A DNA stretch of 10,268 bases from Planctomicrobium sp. Lineage in GTDB: Bacteria; Planctomycetota; Planctomycetia; Planctomycetales; Planctomycetaceae. Shown here in pieces: positions 1 to 7,229 of this stretch. Below the pieces are notes generated by a model. That model searched no databases. It worked only from the letters and a program-made list of their open reading frames with translations, and was not told where the DNA came from. A program made the translations under genes and the position numbers. The stretch is taken from positions 1 to 10,268 of the forward strand of contig JAJDEL010000796.1 of NCBI GenBank assembly GCA_029259835.1, written 5' to 3'. The first letter of the stretch is position 1. Every line of letters begins with the position of its first letter.

Positions 1-636
1 CCAGGTCTTACCGTTGTCCGTTGATCGGATGCCGGCGCCGCTGACGAAGGCGCCTTTGGGAGTCTGCACGATCGGGATTAGGCCATGTATGCGGCCATCG
101 CCGAACGGAGTAGTTTTGGAAGTCGCCGGATCGAACACAAACGTCCGATCCCACAAAGACACGAGCCACTGCTTGGACTTCAGTTCAGTGATGGGGTGTC
201 GGATGACTGTTGTGACTTTGGGATCGCGCGGGAAGGGCTGAGGATCGCTCCACTTTACTCCGTCGTCATCCGACAGCGAGTACAGCACAAACCGCGGTTC
301 TTCCTGAGAGACCGGCGTATCCCAGCGGTTCCAGCAATGAAGTAACCGGCCATCGCTGAGTGTTGTCAATGAACCCGGATAGTAGGTCTTCTTCACGGTA
401 TGGATGAATGGGATGGGCTTGGACCAAGTGTCTCCACCATCCAACGATCGAGTGATTCGGAGGTCCACGTGATTCACTCGGCCGAACGTGACAACGATCG
501 TTCCTGAGTGACTCACACAGATCGACGGGTGAATATGCCCATTAACGGGGACTGCGATCCGGATCGGTTTCTGTTGGTTGTCGCTCGCGAAGGTTGTTGA
601 CGCAACGAGCAGAGATAGCACAGCAAGTTGATTCAT
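1..636 (-). CDS. BNR-repeat / sialidase-like secreted protein (C-terminus beyond window)
   Basis: This is a partial gene: the first 212 codons are here and the reading frame is still open at the window edge. The ATG at 636 is followed by a short hydrophobic stretch (residues 4-17, ending TTFASDN) that looks like a signal peptide, so the protein is probably exported. Three Asp-box motifs (SxDxGxTW) are visible: SLDGGDTW at residues 64-71, SDDDGVKW at 122-129 and STDNGKTW at 205-212, the last cut exactly at the edge. Asp boxes mark the blades of sialidase/neuraminidase-type beta-propellers. The family includes exo-sialidases and many uncharacterised glycan-binding or glycan-hydrolysing proteins, and planctomycetes carry many copies. 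The catalytic residues cannot be judged from this part, so the substrate is unknown. It lies 157 bases downstream of the DUF1501 gene and may share its transcript or have its own promoter. Confidence 0.85.
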   Translation of the reverse strand, partial: MNQLAVLSLLVASTTFASDNQQKPIRIAVPVNGHIHPSICVSHSGTIVVTFGRVNHVDLRITRSLDGGDTWSKPIPFIHTVKKTYYPGSLTTLSDGRLLHCWNRWDTPVSQEEPRFVLYSLSDDDGVKWSDPQPFPRDPKVTTVIRHPITELKSKQWLVSLWDRTFVFDPATSKTTPFGDGRIHGLIPIVQTPKGAFVSGAGIRSTDNGKTW

Positions 637-793
637 TGGCTGCCTTCTATTGATGAACGTAGTTTTACTCTATGTGGTACGGTGAGGTCTTGGCCGTAGC
701 TACAGTCAACGTCAAAAAATAGGTTTTCGACGGGAACTCATTTTGTTTGTATGCAAATACATTCTGATGTTAATTACGGCAACTCGAAATCTT
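637..793. other. Intergenic spacer between DUF1501 and sialidase-like genes
   Basis: 157 bases with no supported gene. It is AT-richer than its neighbours near 715-780 and holds a small inverted repeat (TGTAT/ATACA with a 4-base loop, about 748-761). I see no terminator with a T-run and no convincing promoter pair. A plus-strand open frame starting at 743 continues into the antisense of the DUF1501 gene and is best read as a shadow. Confidence 0.5.
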
Positions 794-2191
794 CTACGCA
801 ATCAGGGATTCAATCACCCTTGCATCGTAAACGTCCGTGAGTCGCTCATCGCGACCATTGTGGTGCCAAGTCAGGGTTTCATGGTCGAGCCCCAGCAAGT
901 GCAGGATCGTCGCGTGCAGATCAGCGGTCTGAGTCCGATTAACGACAGATCGATAACCGAAATCGTCCGTTGCTCCATAGTGTTGACCGCCTTTAATGCC
1001 GCCACCTGCCATCCAGACGCTGAATCCGTAGGGATGATGGTCTCGGCCATACTCCGCCTTGCCATTACGGTTTTCCGCAGCGGGAGTTCGTCCGAATTCT
1101 CCTCCCCAGAGGACCAGTGTGGAATCGAGCAGTCCGCGTTGTTTCAAATCCGCCAGCAGTGCACCCACAGGTTGATCTGTTCGGGCGCAGCAGCTCTTGG
1201 TCCCCTTGTTGTTGTTTGTGTGAGTATCCCATGGCTGGCCCGCCATAAACAGTGACACGAATCGCACACCACGTTCGATGAGTCTTCGTGCCATCAAACA
1301 TCGCTTGCCGTACGACTTGGTTGTTTCGTTATCAAACCCGTACATCTTGAAAGTTGATTCCGTTTCATCCGACAGATCGAGAGCGCTGGTCGCGGCGAGT
1401 TGCATTCTGCCTGCCAGTTCAAACGACTCAATTCTCGCTTCAAGTTCCGCGTTTCCTGGGCGTTCCGTAAGATGTTTTTCATTCAGCTGCCGCAACAGTG
1501 ATGCTCTGGCCGCTTCAACGGATTGTGAACGTGTAATAGAGGGTTTAAGGTGCAGCACGGGGTTGCCGGACTCACGAAAGACCGTTCCCTGGTATTGAGG
1601 TGGCAACCAGCCACTGGACCAATTTCGTACGCCATCGACTGAAGCCCCTCCTGGATCTGGCAATGCCACGAACGCTGGCAAATTTCGATTTTCGGTTCCC
1701 AGACCGTAGGCCGTCCATCCTCCCAGTGTAGGTCTGCCAGCCGTCGTCAGTCCAGTCTGCGCCATCCAGATCGCCTGTTCATGGTTGCGATGTTCTGTAA
1801 ACATCGACCGTACAACGGCGATGTCGTCGGCATGTTGCGACACATACGGCTGTAGTTCCGAAAACTCCAGTCCACTCTCACCGCAGCGTTGAAATCGAAA
1901 CGGAGATCCCATCAAGTGCGTTGTTCGCTTTTCGTCGTCAGCAACTTCATCGGGTGGGGCTGTGCCGTGATAGCGATTCAGCAGCGGTTTCGGATCCAGC
2001 AGATCGACGTGACTCGGACCTCCGTGCATGTAGAGCTGGATCACAGCGCGTGCACGTGGCAGAAAATCCGTTTTTGGCGGAGATGGCTGATATCCGTCAG
2101 CAACCACTTGTGAATGAAGCATCGAGGCGAGTGCCAAGCCACCAAACCCTGATCCAAACTGAATCAGTGCATCACGTCGTGTCGTTTTCAT
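794..2191 (-). CDS. DUF1501 family protein with twin-arginine-like signal
   Basis: A protein of about 465 residues, the usual length for DUF1501 proteins. DUF1501 belongs to the alkaline-phosphatase/sulfatase-like fold class, but its substrate is not established. The N-terminus TTRRDALIQFGSGFGGLALA is a twin-arginine-type export signal with RR at residues 5-6. Family hallmarks in order are MHGGPSHVDLLDPKP near residue 55, TEHRNHEQAIWMAQTG near 130, WDTHTNNNKG near 325, LWGGEFGRTP near 360, GRDHHPYGFSVWMAGGG near 380, and a C-terminal DLHATILHLLGLDHE segment. The conserved His, Asp and Glu residues are those expected to bind metal. I chose the ATG at 2191; a TTG six bases upstream is possible, but a GAGA stretch sits at ribosome-binding distance from the ATG. 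The gene begins 13 bases after the stop of the DUF1549/DUF1553 gene, the usual planctomycete pairing, so the two are almost certainly co-transcribed. Confidence 0.93.
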   Translation of the reverse strand: MKTTRRDALIQFGSGFGGLALASMLHSQVVADGYQPSPPKTDFLPRARAVIQLYMHGGPSHVDLLDPKPLLNRYHGTAPPDEVADDEKRTTHLMGSPFRFQRCGESGLEFSELQPYVSQHADDIAVVRSMFTEHRNHEQAIWMAQTGLTTAGRPTLGGWTAYGLGTENRNLPAFVALPDPGGASVDGVRNWSSGWLPPQYQGTVFRESGNPVLHLKPSITRSQSVEAARASLLRQLNEKHLTERPGNAELEARIESFELAGRMQLAATSALDLSDETESTFKMYGFDNETTKSYGKRCLMARRLIERGVRFVSLFMAGQPWDTHTNNNKGTKSCCARTDQPVGALLADLKQRGLLDSTLVLWGGEFGRTPAAENRNGKAEYGRDHHPYGFSVWMAGGGIKGGQHYGATDDFGYRSVVNRTQTADLHATILHLLGLDHETLTWHHNGRDERLTDVYDARVIESLIA

Positions 2192-2204
2192 AGTCAATTC
2201 TCAA

Positions 2205-4838
2205 TTAGTCAACGTAGACAAACTCGTTCGCGCTCATCAGCATGTGACAGAGGTCTGCTAGAGCCTTTTGGACAGCATCCGACGCTGGCAATTTCTTATC
2301 TCCAACATTTGTTTCCATTTGATATCGAACTTTTTGTTCCTCAAGAAAGGTCGTCAGCAGCTTCATTTCATCCACTGTTGCCGGTCGTGAAAAGGCCATC
2401 GTCACAGCGGCCGCGACAGGATCGATTGGCTTGGCTTTCAGGATACGATCGGCAAATGCATCGGCCAAACGGATCATCAGATCACTGTTCAGCAGCGTCA
2501 GTGCCTGAGTCGAGACAGTGGAGACAGACCGCTGAGTACAATTCACCGACATATTGGGACGATCAAATGCTTCCAGCATGGACTCTGGTGTCAGTCGTTT
2601 CACCTTCAGGTAAATGGAACGCAGGTTTTGGTCTTCATTGTCGGGAACTCGAGCTTCTCCACTCGGCTGCCGCGCGATAGCCATCGCACTTCGAAACGGT
2701 TTTCGATTCAATGTCCCGGCGACTTCCAGCAGTGAATCACGCAGCGCTTCGGCATCCATCCGCCGCATGCGATATCGCCACAGGAGTCGATTCTCTGGAT
2801 CTATCTTCAAACCCTTATTGCGGGCGGCTGCTGAAAGTCGTGAGTGCTGTCTCCATGTCGAGGAGGACATGATCAGCCGGTGCATGTGCTTGATGCTCCA
2901 TCCGTTGCGAACAAACTCTGTCGCCATCCAGTCCAACAATTCCGGATGTGAAGGGGATGCGCCTGAAACTCCGAAATCATCCGGAGTCGAAACAAGGCCA
3001 TCACCAAAATGATGCATCCAGATGCGGTTGACAATCACGCGCGCCGTCAGAGGATGTTCAGGTTGAGTGAGCCACCGTGCAAATGCGAGCCTGCGACCAG
3101 ACGTCTTTGCGTCGGGACCCGGATCTTTCCACTGAAACGGCTGAGGTGTCTGTATCGCAGAAAGCGCACCAGGCTGAACGAGTGGTCCGGGGGTAAGTGG
3201 ATCTCCTCTCAGTAGCACGGGAGTGACGACCTCTCCAGGCAGGTCGTAGAGTGCTCTGACTTCATCAAACAGCCAACGACGCTTTTCTTCGGTCGCTAGT
3301 TTCCCTCGAAGTTCGTCGTGTCTTGTTTTATAGTCCTCGATCGCCTGGAGAGCTTTGTCAAGTTCTGCTCCTTCTGGGCGCAGTTTCTTCCCAAATTTCT
3401 CCACCAAATACTTTTGAACCTGACTGCGTGCGTCTGCATTGGTGTTGATCGAATTTTTGACGTCTTCCCGAATCTCGCCAGGCAGCGCCAACAGACGCGT
3501 TTCAAACAACTTTTCAGAGTAGGAAGACTTTAAAGTTTTCAATTCTTCGTTGATTGTCTTGAAGTTGGCATCGACTTCCGCATTCTTTTTGTCAGCAGCT
3601 TCACGTTCCTTTTTTGACGCTATCGGCAGACGTCGCTCCATCTGCGGTAGCCAGTTGTCGGGGCGATAGGCAGTCATGAAGACTGACTGCATTCTGTAAT
3701 AGTCGACTTGTGGGATCGGATCGAACTTGTGGCTGTGACATCGAGCACACTGGATGGTCAGTCCCATCGTCGCCGAACTGACGATCTGGAGCGTGTCAAA
3801 GAGCGTCGGGTAGTAGTATTGCGCTTCGGCGTTCTTGATTGTTTTAAAATCCGGACGGCTTGGGTCAGCAGCCATGCGCAGAAAACCGGTTGCCAGTATT
3901 CCCTCGATCACATCGGTCGGCAGTCGATCCATTGTCTCGTATGCCATCCAGTAATTCGTCAGTTCATCACCGGCAATCTGTTCCTGCAAAAACCGGTTAT
4001 ACGGTTTGTCGTTGTTGAAGGCCGCAATGACGTAATCACGGTATCGCCATGTCAAAGGCAGTTCCCGATCTTCGTTCAGAATCCCAGCGGTGTCGGCATA
4101 GCCCGCAACATCGAGCCAGTGGCGTGCCCAGCGTTCGCCATATTGTGACTGAGCCAGCAACTGGTCAATGAGTTTTTCAAAGGCGTGGGGATCTTCCGAT
4201 GCGGCAAACTCTCTGGCTTCTTCTGGCGAGGGAGGCAAACCAGTCAGGTCGATTGAAGCGCGTCGAATGAGGGTGAAAGGATTCGCCTCTGGAGCCATGG
4301 TCAATCCCTGCTGTTCCAGTTTTTTCAACACGAAGGCATCAATGGGATTCCGTACTCGATCTGAAGAGACAACGTTCGGAACAGCAGGTCGCTCTGGGGG
4401 ATGAAACGACCAGTGTTCGGTATCTGTCAGGTCGTTCGAGCGATCAACCGTTATCGCATTGCTGACACCTTCGGCCCCTTCATTAATCCATTTGCGAATC
4501 AGTCCTTTTTCGTCATTGGTCAGCTTCTGTCCAACTGGAGGCATTTGATTGGAACTGATCTTTTCATACATCAAACTGAACTCGGCAGCCCGAATTCTCA
4601 ATGCAGGTCCAGATTTTCCACCCGCTAGCAACGACGACGGGCTAGCGAGATTGAGTCCAGCTTTCGGTTCGACTCCGGCATGGCAGCGAATGCACTTCGC
4701 CTTGAAGATGGGGAGGATGTCCCTTTCGAATGTCAACTTTTCCTCGATCTCGTCCGCAGCCGGTGACAAGTTGGAGCAGAGCAGTACAGCGGCGATACCA
4801 AAGCTGGCACAGGCGAGTTTAAACAGCCTGGATTGCAT
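2205..4838 (-). CDS. PSCyt1-DUF1549-DUF1553 (PSD1) secreted cytochrome-like protein
   Basis: An 877-residue protein of the planctomycete-type family. Residues 1-28 form a signal peptide ending SPAADE. Next comes a cytochrome c-like PSCyt1 domain with a haem-binding CIRCH at residues 49-53 and a candidate distal methionine in NQMPP near residue 98. The DUF1549 domain covers roughly residues 150-370 (RRASIDLTGLPPSPEE, YGERWARHWLDVAGYADT) and contains a second CxxCH (CARCHSHKFDPI) near 363. A charged helical, probably coiled-coil region at about 395-540 leads into DUF1553, about 590-860, with RVIVNRIWMHHFGDGLVSTP and SHPELLDWMA. The family is thought to act in the periplasm, often beside sulfatases and glycan enzymes, but its reaction is unknown. 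The ATG at 4838 has GAGAAG about eight bases upstream. It is the first gene of the cluster followed by the DUF1501 gene. Confidence 0.95.
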   Translation of the reverse strand: MQSRLFKLACASFGIAAVLLCSNLSPAADEIEEKLTFERDILPIFKAKCIRCHAGVEPKAGLNLASPSSLLAGGKSGPALRIRAAEFSLMYEKISSNQMPPVGQKLTNDEKGLIRKWINEGAEGVSNAITVDRSNDLTDTEHWSFHPPERPAVPNVVSSDRVRNPIDAFVLKKLEQQGLTMAPEANPFTLIRRASIDLTGLPPSPEEAREFAASEDPHAFEKLIDQLLAQSQYGERWARHWLDVAGYADTAGILNEDRELPLTWRYRDYVIAAFNNDKPYNRFLQEQIAGDELTNYWMAYETMDRLPTDVIEGILATGFLRMAADPSRPDFKTIKNAEAQYYYPTLFDTLQIVSSATMGLTIQCARCHSHKFDPIPQVDYYRMQSVFMTAYRPDNWLPQMERRLPIASKKEREAADKKNAEVDANFKTINEELKTLKSSYSEKLFETRLLALPGEIREDVKNSINTNADARSQVQKYLVEKFGKKLRPEGAELDKALQAIEDYKTRHDELRGKLATEEKRRWLFDEVRALYDLPGEVVTPVLLRGDPLTPGPLVQPGALSAIQTPQPFQWKDPGPDAKTSGRRLAFARWLTQPEHPLTARVIVNRIWMHHFGDGLVSTPDDFGVSGASPSHPELLDWMATEFVRNGWSIKHMHRLIMSSSTWRQHSRLSAAARNKGLKIDPENRLLWRYRMRRMDAEALRDSLLEVAGTLNRKPFRSAMAIARQPSGEARVPDNEDQNLRSIYLKVKRLTPESMLEAFDRPNMSVNCTQRSVSTVSTQALTLLNSDLMIRLADAFADRILKAKPIDPVAAAVTMAFSRPATVDEMKLLTTFLEEQKVRYQMETNVGDKKLPASDAVQKALADLCHMLMSANEFVYVD

Positions 4839-4981
4839 GGATACTTCTCAAATCAGAAAACGGATTCCCTGTCAGACTTTCATCCTATCGTAAATGCCAA
4901 CTGTTGTTCCAGGTATCATCCCTGCTTCCCAGCCCGAGAACTCGTTCGCCGTGCAAATCAGCGTCTATTAGTCGAAGTCCA
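4839..4981. promoter_or_regulatory. Upstream region of the PSD1-DUF1501 cluster
   Basis: About 140 bases between the left end of the cassette-related remnant and the ATG of the large cytochrome-like gene. Because the gene upstream is a decayed fragment, the promoter of the PSD1-DUF1501 cluster should lie here on the minus strand. A good ribosome-binding site (GAGAAG) is visible next to the start codon. I could not pick out a convincing -35/-10 pair or an operator. Confidence 0.35.
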
Positions 4982-5179
4982 TTAAACGCTTAATTGCCTG
5001 ACAAGGTGGCTGGCGTTTTCCTGCCCTTTGATCGTTCCACGATCTGCATCCAGCCACATCGGCCGGAACGAGTTACCGTCTATCTCCTCAACCTCGCGAA
5101 GATCAATTCCCCGAAGACTCACTCTACATTTAGGACATATCCACTTTGATTTCTGCTTGTGCTCGCATTCAAGTTGAGT
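4982..5179 (-). pseudogene. Truncated coding remnant with CPxC motif at the end of the array
   Basis: A 65-codon open frame that begins directly after an in-frame TGA (5180-5182) and ends in TAA at 4982. It has no ATG of its own. The translation includes CEHKQKSKWICPKCRVSLRG and ends NASHLVRQLSV. The CEH...CPKC spacing resembles half of a small zinc ribbon, and the amino-acid mix looks like real protein rather than a shadow. If the TGA were a sense codon, an ATG at 5197 would be in frame, so the gene may be broken by a premature stop or may be the 3' end of a longer gene cut by a rearrangement. I do not recognise the family. It lies between the last cassette and the PSD1 cluster with no clear attC, so it may be a decayed cassette gene or the original chromosomal gene at the insertion edge. 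Confidence 0.45.
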
Positions 5180-5195
5180 TCAAAATCGACTCAAC
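5173..5195. repeat. Perfect 7-bp inverted repeat made of two core-site-like heptamers
   Basis: GTTGAGT and ACTCAAC flank a 9-base loop. Both arms fit the integron core-site patterns (GTTRRRY and RYYYAAC), but in the opposite order and much closer together than in an attC. No T-run follows on either strand, so it is not a standard terminator. It may be the scar of two degenerate sites or chance. Confidence 0.4.
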
Positions 5196-5206
5196 ATAAC
5201 TACATG

Positions 5207-5221
5207 GGATTAACGTAATCC
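5207..5221. repeat. Short palindrome just after cassette gene 5
   Basis: GGATTA and TAATCC form a 6-bp inverted repeat with a 3-base loop immediately after the stop codon of the 151-residue gene. It could be a small hairpin at the transcript end, but no run of T follows on the minus strand. It sits where an R'' box would be expected and contains GATTAAC, a weak match to RYYYAAC. Confidence 0.35.
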
Positions 5222-5222
5222 T

Positions 5223-5678
5223 TTACAAGTATGTATGTTGCGTGACAGCAGGACGGCTGCTCCGCTTGTTATATGGAGCCGCATCACACAGTCGGGGGCC
5301 CCTCGGTTCTTCAGAGCGTCCCACACTTCGTCGCTGCTGGGCAAGATCGGCACCCCGGTCGATCCTTTCTTGGAGCCCGCGTTCAATCCGGTTAAGATCG
5401 TCGGTTGGAACATAAGTATGTATAGAACCATAGTTTCCATGCATCATCCAAGTCCAAACAATGCAGTATGCCCATTGTTCGTCAGTGAGTCCTGGCGGAA
5501 CTTCTTCGGACAGCCGAAGAATGGCAACCTCCATTCGCTTGGCAACGGGGCTATGGCGAGTGAATGGGTAAACTTTCACGGCGACATAGCCCACGAAACA
5601 CACCACGATGAGGATCACGGCTGCGCGGAGGGCAATTCGTAGTTGTATTGGAGGTCGTCGGTTCTCTCGCGGATTCAC
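5223..5678 (-). CDS. Cassette 5: single-pass membrane hypothetical protein
   Basis: A 151-codon gene with a GTG start at 5678 and a GAGGGAA ribosome-binding site about eight bases upstream, beginning 17 bases after the attC of the previous cassette. Residues 1-14 are basic, and about 15-37 form one hydrophobic helix (AAVILIVVCFVGYVAVKV), so it is probably anchored in the inner membrane. The soluble part has a conserved-looking core, LTDEQWAYCIVWTWMMHGNYGS followed by RIERGLQERIDRGADLA, that I associate only loosely with short hypothetical planctomycete proteins. After ADLA the sequence becomes low-quality (QQRRSVGRSEEPRGPR), while the next frame reads SSDEVWDALKNRGAP, so a C-terminal frameshift is plausible. 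No attC can be seen after it. Function unknown. Confidence 0.65.
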   Translation of the reverse strand: MNPRENRRPPIQLRIALRAAVILIVVCFVGYVAVKVYPFTRHSPVAKRMEVAILRLSEEVPPGLTDEQWAYCIVWTWMMHGNYGSIHTYVPTDDLNRIERGLQERIDRGADLAQQRRSVGRSEEPRGPRLCDAAPYNKRSSRPAVTQHTYL

Positions 5679-5695
5679 GGTTGATTCCCTCGATC

Positions 5696-5837
5696 GCCTA
5701 ACGGGTTGCGTATCAGACGCCGCCCTAAACGAAGCGAATCACGTCGAATCACCAATAGACTTTATAACGCGCCGCCCGCTGGAATTAAAAGCGAAAGCGC
5801 CCCGCGCAGCGGGCTTTGCGGATACGCAGTGTTGGGC
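5696..5837 (-). repeat. attC site of cassette 4
   Basis: On the minus strand the site starts with R'' GCCCAAC (5831-5837) and ends with R' GTTAGGC (5696-5702), both exact fits to RYYYAAC and GTTRRRY. The inner boxes pair perfectly over eight bases (TGCGTATC with GATACGCA). At 142 bp with an imperfectly self-complementary centre it has the layout of long chromosomal attC sites. It begins 9 bases after the stop of the 218-residue gene. Confidence 0.88.
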
Positions 5838-5846
5838 GGCTCGCTG

Positions 5847-6503
5847 CTAGTTCGCTGTTTGAAGCCGTTTCTTTTTGATGTCCTCAAAGGACGCATCCAA
5901 CCGCAACCATTTACGACGGAAGACGTCACGGTATTCCTTAACTTCCGACCAAGGAATGGGACCGGGTACGACAAGTGGCGTTAGCGGTGGACCGAGACGC
6001 CTGAGCCCAAGGAAGAATCCAGAAGTAGGGCTTTCCACAATTTCAAAGCGCGACCAGGGGAACCCGCGTTTGGTGTAAATATCGAGTTCCTGTCCAGCAA
6101 ATACGAGGGTCTCCGAATCCCTTGTCTTGACAAACACCGTTGGGCCTTCGTCTTCGTGCTCTTGCACAAGAATGGAATCTTCTGCGTCGACGATGTGAGC
6201 GGTGGCCACGCCTGCAGCGAGGTCCGCTTTCATTTGGCGGGAGAACGGACTGGCCCACAAACGGCGTCGGAGCCATGCGTAGAAGAGAACCATAAGGCAG
6301 GCAAATGCGATCACATTGACCGGCCTCTCCTGAAAAATCGGCGCGACTTCAGCCAGAAACGAGAAGAGAAAGCGAACAAGACTGCCCAAGATAGCGAAAG
6401 CGGCCGCAAATATGATGAACAGGACCATCCCCGCCCAAATGCGACCTTCGCCCTTCCAATGGTCTACGTGTGAACGCAACTCTCGTTTTTCGGCAGACGT
6501 CAT
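5847..6503 (-). CDS. Cassette 4: two-helix membrane hypothetical protein
   Basis: A 218-residue protein when started at the ATG at 6503, which lies 30 bases after the R' box of the preceding attC. A longer open frame exists, but its extra 34 codons would be translated attC sequence, so I reject it. A short charged N-terminus precedes two hydrophobic segments at about residues 22-50 (WAGMVLFIIFAAAFAILGSL) and 60-77 (VNVIAFACLMVLFYAWL). The rest is soluble and probably cytoplasmic. It contains an acidic EHEDEGPTVFVKTRDSETLV segment followed by FPWSRFEIVESPTSGFFLGL, which looks like a compact beta-rich domain. I associate this EDEGP pattern loosely with uncharacterised proteins in other bacterial cassette arrays; no function is known to me. 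No strong ribosome-binding site is visible. Confidence 0.8.
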   Translation of the reverse strand: MTSAEKRELRSHVDHWKGEGRIWAGMVLFIIFAAAFAILGSLVRFLFSFLAEVAPIFQERPVNVIAFACLMVLFYAWLRRRLWASPFSRQMKADLAAGVATAHIVDAEDSILVQEHEDEGPTVFVKTRDSETLVFAGQELDIYTKRGFPWSRFEIVESPTSGFFLGLRRLGPPLTPLVVPGPIPWSEVKEYRDVFRRKWLRLDASFEDIKKKRLQTAN

Positions 6504-6533
6504 GGGACGTGATGTTGTCTGCACGGATTGATC

Positions 6534-6672
6534 GCCCAACGGAAGGTTTTTACGACACCGCCGTCGCGATGCCAGTTTAGTTTGAACAACGAGTGATTCT
6601 ACCAACGGATCGCGGCTCGAACAAATAGCGAAGTTGTGCCAGTAGGGCCTTTGCGTAAAATCTATGTTGTGC
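6534..6672 (-). repeat. attC site of cassette 3
   Basis: R'' on the minus strand is GCACAAC (6666-6672, one mismatch to RYYYAAC) and R' is GTTGGGC (6534-6540, exact). The inner boxes pair as TTTTACG with CGTAAAA. The 139-bp site starts 4 bases after the stop of the 135-residue gene. Its R'/L' half is nearly identical to that of the site at 7093-7229. Confidence 0.87.
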
Positions 6673-6676
6673 GGCG

Positions 6677-7084
6677 TTACCGTTCCGAAAAAATAGTTGT
6701 ATGAGTTGATTCCGGATACCCCCAGGCTTGACCATAGCGTGCAGTGATTCTTTGCGTCGCTTCCGATTTGATACCTGACACACCAAGCCGGTCCCGATCG
6801 GAAATAAACTCATCGTAGAGGGCTGGAAACGCAGCGAAGCATGAAGCATCGTCACCGTAGTTGTGAAGCAGAATCCGCGTCCAGTGCCATGCTGGCGAAC
6901 GAATCTCGAACCGCATTTCGGTCCAACGTATCAGACCATCGAGCGGATTAGGAGTGACGTCTTTGTCGTCGAGTGCGTGACAGTATCCCGCGAGGTAGTG
7001 TGAAGCATCAACGAACGAACAACGCCCAACGTACATCGCAGGACGTGCGCATAAGGAGGTAAGAAGTTCGCGAAACTGTCCCAT
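6677..7084 (-). CDS. Cassette 3: hypothetical protein with RPAMYVG motif
   Basis: A 135-residue soluble protein. The ATG at 7084 lies only 8 bases after the R' box of the preceding attC, so the leader is almost entirely attC sequence and no Shine-Dalgarno is visible. The N-terminus reads FRELLTSLCARPAMYVGRCS followed by HYLAGYCHAL. Short proteins with an RPxMYxG or RPxLYLG N-terminal motif and a following GY helix recur in integron cassettes and elsewhere, but I know of no function for them. The C-terminal half is aromatic and rich in His and Arg (SPAWHWTRILLHNYGDD). There is no signal peptide or membrane segment. The stop codon lies 4 bases before the cassette's own attC, the typical compact arrangement. 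Confidence 0.82.
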   Translation of the reverse strand: MGQFRELLTSLCARPAMYVGRCSFVDASHYLAGYCHALDDKDVTPNPLDGLIRWTEMRFEIRSPAWHWTRILLHNYGDDASCFAAFPALYDEFISDRDRLGVSGIKSEATQRITARYGQAWGYPESTHTTIFSER

Positions 7085-7092
7085 ATGGAGCG

Positions 7093-7229
7093 GCTCAACG
7101 GAAGGTTTTTACGTCACCGCCCATTACGAAGCGAGCGAGTCTGAGTTACGTTGAATTGTACCAACGCCAGCCCGTGTCGCCAAACATGGAAGGTGTGCCG
7201 AAGGACTCTGCGTAAAAACCATATTATCC
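7093..7229 (-). repeat. attC site of cassette 2, with degenerate R''
   Basis: R' is GTTGAGC (7093-7099, exact fit to GTTRRRY). The inner boxes are a perfect 10-bp pair (CGTAAAAACC with GGTTTTTACG). The R'' position reads GGATAAT on the minus strand (7223-7229), a poor match to RYYYAAC. The stop codon of the barstar-like gene lies inside it. Length 137 bp. Confidence 0.82.

Noticed and set aside
743..1255. 170-codon plus-strand open frame
   Set aside because: It is antisense to the DUF1501 gene, whose conserved motifs run continuously through the same bases; no independent coding signal or ribosome-binding site.
5173..5195. Rho-independent terminator
   Set aside because: The stem is perfect but AT-moderate, and no T-run follows on either strand.
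6504..6605. N-terminal extension of the two-helix membrane protein
   Set aside because: The extra 34 codons would translate the R' end of attC; the ATG at 6503 just after the site fits cassette structure.
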